64,000 bases of DNA from CAVUPF01 sp963803755 (lineage in GTDB: Bacteria; Actinomycetota; Thermoleophilia; Solirubrobacterales; 70-9): assembly GCA_963803755.1 (NCBI GenBank), contig CAWDNP010000003.1:124001-188000 (forward strand). The letters are read 5' to 3'. The translations under genes and the position numbers were made by a program. Position 1 is the first letter of the stretch, and every line of letters begins with the position of its first letter. A model generated the notes under the pieces. That model ran no database searches. It was not told where the DNA came from and saw nothing but the letters and a program-made list of their open reading frames with translations. Below, one piece after another: positions 17,053 through 24,339 of this stretch.

Positions 17053-17094
17053 GATAGCCGCGGCGCCTCTCCAGCCGCTAGCCAGACTTTCCTT

Positions 17095-18129
17095 CTAGAG
17101 CGATGCGACTGCCCTCTCGCCTGCCTTGAGTACGACCTTCGGCAGTTCGGCGAAGTCGAGCGCCGCTCCGTATTTCTGTCCCGTCGTCAGGTTGTAGCGG
17201 ATGAACTGTTCGAGTTCGGCCTTCTTCGGCGCCCCGTGGGGGACGATGCAGTAGGTGAACGTCGATATCGGATAGGCGATCTTCGCCTTCTTTGGCGGGT
17301 CAACGATGTGCAGTTCGTTGTTCGCAGGCACGTGCTTGACGGTCTGCGCCGCATCCTCGATGTTCGGGATGTTTGGGTACTCGAACTTCCCGGCAGTGTT
17401 CTCGACAGCGGCGGCTTGTAGGCCCGCTGCCTCGATGTAGGAGGCCGAGATGTAGCCGATCGCGCCCTTGGTCGTATCGACGACCGCGGTGACGCCGGCG
17501 TTGCCTTTGGCGCCAACTCCGATTCCCGGCGGGAAGCCGACCGAGGTCGCATAGCCGATCGAGCTCTTCCAGGTCTTGTTGACCTTCGAGAGATAGTTCG
17601 TGAAAGCGTAGGTGTCCCCGGAGCCGTCGCTGCGGAAGACCGGGGTGATCGCGAGGCCGGGTAGGTGGAGCTTCGGGTTCAGCTTCTTGATCTTGGGGCT
17701 GTTCCACTTCGTGATCTTGCCGAGATAGATTTCGGCGATCACCGGCCCACTGAGGTGCAGCTTGTCGTGCTTGACGCCCGGGATGTTGTAGGCAACGCCG
17801 GTTGCCGTCAACGCCCACGGGATCTGGACACAGTTGCCGCATTTCGTGGCCTGTTCGGGCGTCAGCGGCGCATCGGAAGCGCCGAAGTCGACCGTCCGCG
17901 CGGTTATGTCCGCAATGCCTGTCCCGGAGCCAACCGATGAGTAGGAGGCCGTGATGGCACCGTTCTCATGAGCCTCGAAGCCGTTTATCCAGTTAGCCAT
18001 CAGCGGCGCCACCAGCGTGGACCCCGCGCCTTTGAGTTCGGCGAAGGCACTCGCCGTCGAGACGGTCGCCATGCATGCAACTGTTCCGACTGTCGCGATG
18101 ATGAGACCAAACAACCTGTTGCGAATCAA
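17095..18129 (-). CDS. pstS: Phosphate ABC transporter substrate-binding protein
   Basis: This protein of about 344 residues has a signal peptide (IRNRLFGLIIATVGTVACMA, then STASAFA) without a lipobox. The phosphate-binding blocks are GAGSTLVAPLMANWINGF, YSSVGSGTGIADI, DFGASDAPLT and RSDGSGDTYAF. It captures phosphate outside the membrane and feeds PstCAB. I chose TTG 18129 because AAAGGA sits 6 bases before it. An ATG at 18183 would add 18 polar residues ahead of the signal peptide. It is divergent from pstC, sharing a promoter region with repeated motifs. A strong terminator follows. Confidence 0.92.
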   Translation of the reverse strand: MIRNRLFGLIIATVGTVACMATVSTASAFAELKGAGSTLVAPLMANWINGFEAHENGAITASYSSVGSGTGIADITARTVDFGASDAPLTPEQATKCGNCVQIPWALTATGVAYNIPGVKHDKLHLSGPVIAEIYLGKITKWNSPKIKKLNPKLHLPGLAITPVFRSDGSGDTYAFTNYLSKVNKTWKSSIGYATSVGFPPGIGVGAKGNAGVTAVVDTTKGAIGYISASYIEAAGLQAAAVENTAGKFEYPNIPNIEDAAQTVKHVPANNELHIVDPPKKAKIAYPISTFTYCIVPHGAPKKAELEQFIRYNLTTGQKYGAALDFAELPKVVLKAGERAVASL

Positions 18130-18226
18130 GTCAAATCCTTTCGGCTTGTTTTGTCCCGTTGAGACACGGGCGTCGTAGGTCATGCGACTGGTGCGCGCCC
18201 CAGAATCGCGGGAGAGAGTTGACCAT

Positions 18227-18313
18227 TTGTTTCAATCTCGTGAAAAGTCACTTGTGTCCAACTTGTGAACGACGCACACCCGAACGCACACACTTGTTTC
18301 AATTTTGTGAAAT
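18227..18313. promoter_or_regulatory. Three Pho-box-like repeats in the pstS-pstC divergent promoter
   Basis: Three copies of a roughly 17-bp motif lie in this region: TGTTTCAATCTCGTGAA (18228), TGTGTCCAACTTGTGAA (18253) and TGTTTCAATTTTGTGAA (18295). Each can be read as two TGT-led units 11 bp apart (the second is CGT in the first copy), the spacing of PhoB/PhoP sites, or as a TTTCA-N6-TGAAA palindrome in the first and third copies. Placement between the divergent pst genes suggests control by phosphate limitation. No phoR/phoP genes are in the window. Confidence 0.6.
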
Positions 18314-18349
18314 TCGATGGGTTGAGGGCGAAACTGGATCGATCTCATC

Positions 18350-18355
18350 TACGCT
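18350..18355 (+). promoter_or_regulatory. Candidate -10 box (TACGCT) of pstC
   Basis: A TANNNT hexamer ends 7 bases before the pstC ATG, with no Shine-Dalgarno. This would give a leaderless mRNA. Confidence 0.4.
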
Positions 18356-18362
18356 GCGCGCC

Positions 18363-19376
18363 ATGAGCACTACGGCCAGCCCAGCGCCTCCCGTCGGTCC
18401 GGCCCCTTCTCACAGCGACAGCACACGCGCTCGCCGCCGCCGGCGCCGCAAACAGGCTGACCGCTTCGGGGACGGCCTGCTATACGGGGTGTGTGCCTTC
18501 GCGGCGCTGCTCAGCGTCACGGTGCTCCTCCTGGTCGGCTACCAGGTGGTTCATGGTGCCACCCCCGCGATATCCAAGTTCGGGCTGGGATTTCTCTACC
18601 ACACGACCTGGCAGCCGAACTTCCATATATTTGGCGCCGGCTCCCTGCTTTTCGGCACCGCAGTCAGCTCCTTTATGGCCCTGTTGCTGGGGGCTCCGGT
18701 CGCTATCGCGATCGCCCTCTTCCTGAGCTTGCTGGCGCCTGCGGGCGTGCGTGGAATCGTCTCACCGCTGGTCGAGATGCTGGCGGCGATCCCCAGCGTC
18801 ATCCTCGGTTTCTGGGGCATCTTGGTCCTGGCGCCCTTCGTGCATGAAGACCTCGAGCCCTTCCTCCACAACACACTGGGCTTCATCCCGATCTTTGGCG
18901 CCCCCCAGACGACCGGCGCCAGCGTCTTCACGGCGGGCCTGATCCTGACGATCATGGTCATCCCGATCATCGCCTCGATCTCACGCGATCTCTTCCTCAC
19001 GGTCCCGCGCGAGATCCAGGACGGGGCGAGCGCGCTCGGGGCGACCCGGTGGGAGGTCGTGCGCGGGGTGGTCCTTCCCTCGACCGCCTCCGGGGTGGTC
19101 GCCGCCACGCTGCTCGGCCTCGGGCGAGCCCTGGGTGAGGCGATCGCAGTGACTCAGGTGCTCGGCGCGGGGTCCGAAATCCACGCATCGCTGTTCAAAA
19201 CCGGCGACACGCTGGCCGCCCGGATCGCAGAGCAGTTCACGGAGTCGCTGGCCTCGCCGCTGTATCTGGGATCCCTCTTCTACCTGGGGGTCATCCTCCT
19301 CGTGATCGGGCTGCTCTCAAACCTCTGCGCACGGTGGATCGGCGGGCGTTTCGACTATCAGCGAAAGGCCGCATGA
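18363..19376 (+). CDS. pstC: Phosphate ABC transporter permease PstC
   Basis: This 337-residue protein has six membrane helices after a basic cytoplasmic N-terminus (residues 1-40, ARRRRRRKQ). The permease signature loop includes EIQDGASALGATRWEVVRGV and SGVVAATLLGLGRALGEAIAV. With PstA it forms the channel of the high-affinity phosphate importer. The ATG at 18363 fits the divergent promoter. Its TGA overlaps the pstA ATG (ATGA). Confidence 0.94.
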   Translation: MSTTASPAPPVGPAPSHSDSTRARRRRRRKQADRFGDGLLYGVCAFAALLSVTVLLLVGYQVVHGATPAISKFGLGFLYHTTWQPNFHIFGAGSLLFGTAVSSFMALLLGAPVAIAIALFLSLLAPAGVRGIVSPLVEMLAAIPSVILGFWGILVLAPFVHEDLEPFLHNTLGFIPIFGAPQTTGASVFTAGLILTIMVIPIIASISRDLFLTVPREIQDGASALGATRWEVVRGVVLPSTASGVVAATLLGLGRALGEAIAVTQVLGAGSEIHASLFKTGDTLAARIAEQFTESLASPLYLGSLFYLGVILLVIGLLSNLCARWIGGRFDYQRKAA

Positions 19377-20440
19377 TGAGTGACGGCGGCGTGCCAGATC
19401 CGACCGCCCCGCTGACCCCTTCGGGCAATCTGCGCCGGCGACAATTCGTCAGCCGTCTTGCCGAGTCCGGGGCGACCCTCGCGGCGGTGGGGGCGGTCGC
19501 AGTGCTTGGGATCGTCGTCTACTCGGTGCTGGTCCATGGGGCCAGCGCGCTCAGCTTCGAATTCCTGGTCAAGGGCGCCCCCAACGGGATCGGGCCGGCG
19601 ATTGTCGGCACCGCTTTGATCGTCGCGCTCGCGACCGTGATAGCGATGCCGCTGGGGATCCTCGTCGCGCTCTACCTGACCGAGTTCGCCGGAGACCGCG
19701 CCGCTCGCTCGATCCGCCTCGTCTTGGACCTGATGAACGGCCTTCCTTCGATCATCGTCGGGCTCTTCATCTTCGGCCTGCTTGTCTATCACCATCACGA
19801 CTCGGCCTACGCCGGCTCGATCGCGCTGGCGATCATCATGCTGCCGTTGATCGCCCGCGGCAGCCAGGAGATCCTCCTTCTCGTCCCCAACAGCCTGCGC
19901 GAAGCGGCCGACGCCCTGGGGGTCAGCCGCTGGCGCACCGTGCTCGGGGTGATCCTGCCCAGCGCGCTCGGGGGGATCGTCACCTCGACCGTGCTCGCCG
20001 TCGCCCGCGCCGCGGGTGAGACCGCGCCGCTGCTCCTCGCCGACGCGATATTCAACCCCAGCCATTACAGCCTCAACATCACCGAAGGGGTGCCGAACAT
20101 CCCGATGACGATCTACACGCTCTCCGAAGAAGCCAATCCGGCCGGGTTCGCGCGTGCTTGGGGGGCGGGGTTCGTGCTGCTGGCGTTCATAGTGCTCGCG
20201 AGCCTTGGGGCCAGGGTGGCGCTCTCCCGCAGTCGGAGGAAGATCGACCTCATGAGCCATTCCGACCCACGAGCCTGCCCCCGGCGCACCCGCCGTCCCT
20301 CGCCGCGTCCGGATTCAGACCGGGCCGCAATCTCACGCGGGGCTCGCCGGGTTCAACGGCGGGCGCCGCGACGTAGCGCAGGAGGTGGTCTTCGACGTCC
20401 GCGATGTGTCCGTCTCCTACGGGAGCAAGAGGGCGCTTGA
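19373..20440 (+). CDS. pstA: Phosphate ABC transporter permease PstA (3' end uncertain)
   Basis: The protein has six helices and the permease loop SLREAADALGVSRWRTVLGV followed by GGIVTSTVLAVARAAGETAPL. Family-like sequence ends near residue 293 (SRSRRKIDL). The open frame then continues 62 residues of Arg/Pro-rich sequence, overlapping pstB by 56 bases. In the pstB frame the same stretch reads a more natural sequence, and a TGA lies in that frame at 20253-20255. A small indel near 20250 is likely, so the true C-terminus is probably close to 20255. Confidence 0.88.
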   Translation: MMSDGGVPDPTAPLTPSGNLRRRQFVSRLAESGATLAAVGAVAVLGIVVYSVLVHGASALSFEFLVKGAPNGIGPAIVGTALIVALATVIAMPLGILVALYLTEFAGDRAARSIRLVLDLMNGLPSIIVGLFIFGLLVYHHHDSAYAGSIALAIIMLPLIARGSQEILLLVPNSLREAADALGVSRWRTVLGVILPSALGGIVTSTVLAVARAAGETAPLLLADAIFNPSHYSLNITEGVPNIPMTIYTLSEEANPAGFARAWGAGFVLLAFIVLASLGARVALSRSRRKIDLMSHSDPRACPRRTRRPSPRPDSDRAAISRGARRVQRRAPRRSAGGGLRRPRCVRLLREQEGA

Positions 20441-21152
20441 GGGCGTCAACCTGCGGATCTACCGCAACCGGATCACGGCCCTGATCGGCCCCTCCGGCTG
20501 CGGAAAGACGACCTTCCTGCGCAGCCTCAACCGGATGAACGACCCCGTGCCGGGCTTCAAGATCGATGGGCAGATCTCCTACCACGGACACGAGATATAC
20601 GGCGAGCGAGTCGATCGGATCGAGGTGCGGCGCCGCATCGGGATGGTCTTTCAGAAACCGAACCCGTTCCCGAAGTCGATCTACAACAACATCGCCTGGG
20701 CCCTGCGCAACCTCGGCTTGAAGGACGGGCTCGACGATCGCGTCGAGCGCGCCCTGCGCGGCGCAGCGCTCTGGGACGAGGTCAAGGATCGGCTGAAGGA
20801 CAGCGCGCTTGGGCTCTCCGGCGGACAGCAGCAGCGGCTGTGCATCGCGCGGGCGATCGCGATCGAGCCCGACGTCCTGCTCCTCGACGAGCCGGCCTCG
20901 GCGCTGGACCCAGTCGCCACCGCAAAGATCGAGGAGCTCATGCACTCGCTCAAAAGCCGCTACACGATCGTGATCGTCACGCACAACATGCAGCAGGCGG
21001 CGCGGGTCGCCGACCAGACCGCGTTCTTCGGCCTCGATGTGAGCGGCGCCGAACGGGTGGGGTCGCTGATCGAGTGCGGTGATACCGAGACGATCTTCAA
21101 CCAGCCCGCGGACCCGCGCACCCGCGACTACGTGACGGGCCGCTTCGGGTGA
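20385..21152 (+). CDS. pstB: Phosphate ABC transporter ATP-binding protein PstB
   Basis: This 255-residue ATPase has Walker A GPSGCGKTT, a Q-loop region MVFQKPNPFPKSIYNNI typical of PstB, signature LSGGQQQRL, Walker B VLLLDEPASALDP and the H-loop THNM. GTG 20385 is the only ordinary start in frame. The frame is open back to 20256 without a canonical start, and the encoded sequence there (ending GFNGGRRDVAQE) looks protein-like, so the N-terminus may be longer. It powers PstCA. Confidence 0.93.
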   Translation: MVFDVRDVSVSYGSKRALEGVNLRIYRNRITALIGPSGCGKTTFLRSLNRMNDPVPGFKIDGQISYHGHEIYGERVDRIEVRRRIGMVFQKPNPFPKSIYNNIAWALRNLGLKDGLDDRVERALRGAALWDEVKDRLKDSALGLSGGQQQRLCIARAIAIEPDVLLLDEPASALDPVATAKIEELMHSLKSRYTIVIVTHNMQQAARVADQTAFFGLDVSGAERVGSLIECGDTETIFNQPADPRTRDYVTGRFG

Positions 21153-21153
21153 T

Positions 21154-21654
21154 CTAAGACCGGAGGATCGAGTCGCCCGAGACCTGCTGGAGGAGCGACT
21201 GGCCGCACTGCCAGCAGTAGGTCGCGCCGCTGCTGTGTGGCGCCCCACAGGTGCCGCACGAGCCAGCCGTGCCGGTCTGCTCCATGCGCACGATGCGCTC
21301 GACCTCGCTGAGCTCAGCGTCGGCGTCCTGAAGGGTCGCGGCGCGCTGGATCAGTACGTCGACCCGAATGCGGTTGCGGATTGCCATCTCATAGACCAGC
21401 CCGCCGAGGTCCCACTGCAGCTCCGCGACCCGTCCGGTCAACTGGTCGCGGCGGCGTTCCAGGTCGATGACCAGGTCCGACCCGTACGCCGCGGTCAAGG
21501 CGGAGGGCCCCGCCGCCGGCGAGGCACCCGCCTGCGGCGGGGAGACTGCCCCCGAGCTGGCCCTTGCCGTCCCAGGTCCTCCGCCGTTCGCACGAACACG
21601 AGCATCGCGACGCGGGTTCCGCAGGCCGTCGCGGATGCGCTCGGTGATCGTCAT
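21154..21654 (-). CDS. Zinc-ribbon protein of unknown function
   Basis: This 166-residue soluble protein has a Gly/Ala/Pro-rich region (20-55), a long helical segment (about 60-125, LVIDLERRRDQLTGRVAELQ and later) likely to form a coiled coil, and a C-terminal zinc ribbon (CGTCG, then YCWQCG, residues 133-150). No catalytic motif is visible. It lies 28 bases downstream of another zinc-ribbon gene, likely in the same transcript, and is convergent with pstB (1 base between them). Confidence 0.7.
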   Translation of the reverse strand: MTITERIRDGLRNPRRDARVRANGGGPGTARASSGAVSPPQAGASPAAGPSALTAAYGSDLVIDLERRRDQLTGRVAELQWDLGGLVYEMAIRNRIRVDVLIQRAATLQDADAELSEVERIVRMEQTGTAGSCGTCGAPHSSGATYCWQCGQSLLQQVSGDSILRS

Positions 21655-21682
21655 CGCCTCTGCCTCGCCGACGGCCTCATGC

Positions 21683-22467
21683 TCACCCTCCTCCGAAGAA
21701 TTCGCCGGTGAACTTGCCGTGTTTGCAGCCGGAGGTGCTGCCGGAGCACTTTTCGCCTAGCTTCGCTTTGGGTGGCGGCAGCTTGACACCCTTCGCCGGT
21801 TTGAGGACTTCTTCGACTTTTGTGCTCTGGCCACTGCTCCCGGTAGCACCGGCGCTTGACTTACTCGCCTTGGCGGCAGAGCCGCCGGCAGAGTTGCCGC
21901 CCGCCTTGGTCTGAGCGGCCGTGCCCGTCGCTTCGCCGCTGCCCGGCACCTTTACGACCACGGGGGTACTACTGGCACCCGAGCTCGTGTGGTTGCCCGA
22001 GCGCCCGATCAGGACGCCGATCCCCAGCGCGAGCAGCAGCGTCCCGATACCGGCGATCAGCGTGGCGTTGGCGGACAGCCGCGGCCGCCGCTTGGGCGGG
22101 GGGTGTAGGGCACCTCGCGCGGGTCCTTCACCACCGTGTCCATCAGCACCACGGCGTCCATAAACGGCAGGCGCGGCTCCCCGCGGCGTTGTCCGCACTC
22201 CAGGCAGTAGCGCTGGTCGGCTGCCATCAGGGCACCGCAGGCCGGGCACTGCTCCCCTGTTGTGGGAACCAGAGAGGAATGGGCCGCGGTTGCCGCGACA
22301 GGGACTGAGGTCATGGGCGCGGTGATCTGTGTCGTGGGCTCGCCGGCCGATGTCGTGGATCGGTCTACCGGCGACAGCGGCGGCGGGGCATATGCCGAGG
22401 GGAGCGCGGGAGAGATCTCGCCCTCCGGCCGGGCCGCTTGCGGTATCGAGGTGTCTATCGAGTCCAT
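21683..22467 (-). CDS. Zinc ribbon-TM protein of unknown function, apparent -1 frameshift
   Basis: From ATG 22467 the frame has a Pro/Ser/Thr-rich start and a zinc ribbon with Cys 74, 77, 88 and 91 (CPACG, RYCLECGQRR), then KDPREVPYTP. At a run of six G (22098-22103) one base appears missing. The continuing frame reads PKRRPRLSANATLIAG and a membrane helix (about 137-157), then a Ser/Gly/Ala-rich outer tail with two Cys (EKCSGSTSGCKHGKF). Corrected length is 261 residues. The ribbon-linker-TM-outer domain order is shared with the divergent phosphoesterase gene. Confidence 0.65.
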
Positions 22468-22580
22468 GGCTCAGTTATCAACAGCCGCGCATCTTGCAGA
22501 GTGCGCCCCGTGCTCTGGCGCGCCGTCACCCAAAGAAAGCAGCCACGCATTGCATGGTCACGCCCAGCATCCGTCTCAAA

Positions 22581-22598
22581 TGTTTAAGAGTTGTGAAG
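22581..22598 (+). promoter_or_regulatory. Fourth copy of the pst promoter motif
   Basis: TGTTTAAGAGTTGTGAAG keeps the TGTTT-N6-TGTGAA layout of the pst copies. It lies about 75 bases before the start of the zinc-ribbon phosphoesterase gene, in the divergent gap. Confidence 0.45.
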
Positions 22599-22673
22599 AA
22601 ACCGGTCGCCGCACCTGCGGACTCCAAATCTTCACATCGAGGTAACGAGGCGGCGCGAGACTGATAGCCCAGG

Positions 22674-24338
22674 GTGACGGCATCCAACGACGACGAGAAC
22701 TGCGACGCCGCCCGCGCCATGAGTTGTGCGGGCTGCGGTTCGACGCTCGGGAGTGCTCAGCGCTACTGCCTGGAGTGCGGGACGCGACGCGCCCCGTTGC
22801 CGCCGCTGGTCGCCGAGCGGATTGGCGCCTTGCAGCACCGGGGGCACCGTGACGAGACAAAGGCCGAGGGCCAGCCCCCTGCGGCGGAGGCGGCTGCCGC
22901 TGCGGCGGCAGGGGGACAGTCGGCGGAGGAGCCCTCCCTGGAGGATCGCTTCATGCCCGGTCCGCGGGTCGCCGCGGTCGCGGTAATGAGCTTGCTCGCA
23001 TTCGGCGTCTTTCTCGGCTCGGCCACCAGCCCATTTGCTCAGAGCGCCGGCATCGCGCCCATCCTGCTCGATGAGGGGTCCTCGGCGACGCCGAGCAGCC
23101 CCTCGGCCTCGAGGCCGGAATCGACGTCTGAATCTGCCCCTGCGACGACGGCTTCGGCCCCCGCGTCCTCTGTCCCTGAAGCGACGGCCCCGCTAGAAGA
23201 AGGAGAAGAAGAAGCAGCAGCGGGCAAACCGTCTCCGAAGTCCTCGCCGCCACCGGAAGTTCCCAGCGAACCGACGCTGCCACCGGTCAAGCACGTGTTC
23301 ATGATCGTGCTCGCCGATCAGGGGTTCAACGAAGCCTTCGGTCCCAATTCATCCGCCCCATACCTCGCAAAGACCCTACGCGGCCAAGGGGAGCTGCTGT
23401 CCAACTACTACGCCGTGGCCCAGGGGGACCTAGCCAACGAGATCGCCCTGATCAGCGGCCAGGGACCGACCCCGCAGACGGCGGCGAACTGCCCCAACTA
23501 CACCGAAATCTCCCCCGGCACGGTTGCCGCCGAAGGTCAGGTCACGGGGAGCGGCTGCGTGTATCCGTCGGCGACCCTGACGCTCCCCGGTCAGCTGGCT
23601 GCCGCCGGCAAGACGTGGAAGGCCTACGTCGAGGGCATCGCCAACGGTGGCGCCGGCCAGCCGAGCAGCTGCCGCCATCCGGCCCTTGGGGCCGCCGACG
23701 GCGGCCAGGCCCCGCTCCCTGGCGACGCGTATGAGACTTGGCGTAACCCCTTCGTCTATTTCGACTCGCTTACCGGCAGCCCCGAATGCGCCCAGGACGA
23801 CGTCGGCCTCGAACAGCTCCAGCCTGACCTGCAGGCGGCCAGCAGCACCGCATCTCTCTCCTACATCGTGCCCAGCCCCTGTCACGACGGCAGCGAAGTG
23901 CCCTGCGAACCCGGCCAGCCCGCAGGGCTCGCCGCCGCCGAACCGTTCCTGAAGACGGTTGTGCCCGAGATCGAAGCCTCGCCCGCCTACAAGGAAGGCG
24001 GGCTGATCGCGATCACCTCCGACCAGGCGCCCCAGACTGGGCCGAACGCCGACTCGAGCTCCTGCTGCGGCACGCCTCAGTACCCGAATCTTCCCGCCAG
24101 CTCGGCTCCGCCGCCCGGTGGCGGCGCGGTCAAACCGAGCGGCGGCGGCGGTCATGTCGGGTTGCTGCTGATCTCCCCTTACGTCAAGGCGGGCAGCGTC
24201 AACGAAACGAGCTACTACAACCACTTCTCGCTGCTGCTCAGCATCGAGGAACTCTTCGGCCTGAAGCCTCTCGGCTATGCGGCCAACTCGGCAGTCAGCG
24301 GGTTCGAAAGCGCCGTGTACAACAACACCGGCTCCTAG
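22674..24338 (+). CDS. Zinc ribbon-TM-phosphoesterase-like protein with altered active site
   Basis: The protein has 554 residues. An N-terminal zinc ribbon (Cys 18, 21, 32, 35; RYCLECGTRR) is followed by an Ala-rich linker, one membrane helix (about 98-117), a Ser/Pro-rich spacer and a phosphoesterase domain (PF04185-like, 205-550) that should lie outside. Family blocks are clear (SNYYAVAQGDLANEIALISG, CRHPALGA, HFSLLLSIEELFGL). The metal-binding Glu-Asn after the first strand is Ala-Asp here (residues 214-215), and the usual Asp-Glu is Asp-Gln (450-451), so catalysis is doubtful. The start is GTG 22674. It converges on the MMPL gene, 1 base away. Confidence 0.78.
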   Translation: MTASNDDENCDAARAMSCAGCGSTLGSAQRYCLECGTRRAPLPPLVAERIGALQHRGHRDETKAEGQPPAAEAAAAAAAGGQSAEEPSLEDRFMPGPRVAAVAVMSLLAFGVFLGSATSPFAQSAGIAPILLDEGSSATPSSPSASRPESTSESAPATTASAPASSVPEATAPLEEGEEEAAAGKPSPKSSPPPEVPSEPTLPPVKHVFMIVLADQGFNEAFGPNSSAPYLAKTLRGQGELLSNYYAVAQGDLANEIALISGQGPTPQTAANCPNYTEISPGTVAAEGQVTGSGCVYPSATLTLPGQLAAAGKTWKAYVEGIANGGAGQPSSCRHPALGAADGGQAPLPGDAYETWRNPFVYFDSLTGSPECAQDDVGLEQLQPDLQAASSTASLSYIVPSPCHDGSEVPCEPGQPAGLAAAEPFLKTVVPEIEASPAYKEGGLIAITSDQAPQTGPNADSSSCCGTPQYPNLPASSAPPPGGGAVKPSGGGGHVGLLLISPYVKAGSVNETSYYNHFSLLLSIEELFGLKPLGYAANSAVSGFESAVYNNTGS

Positions 24339-24339
24339 G

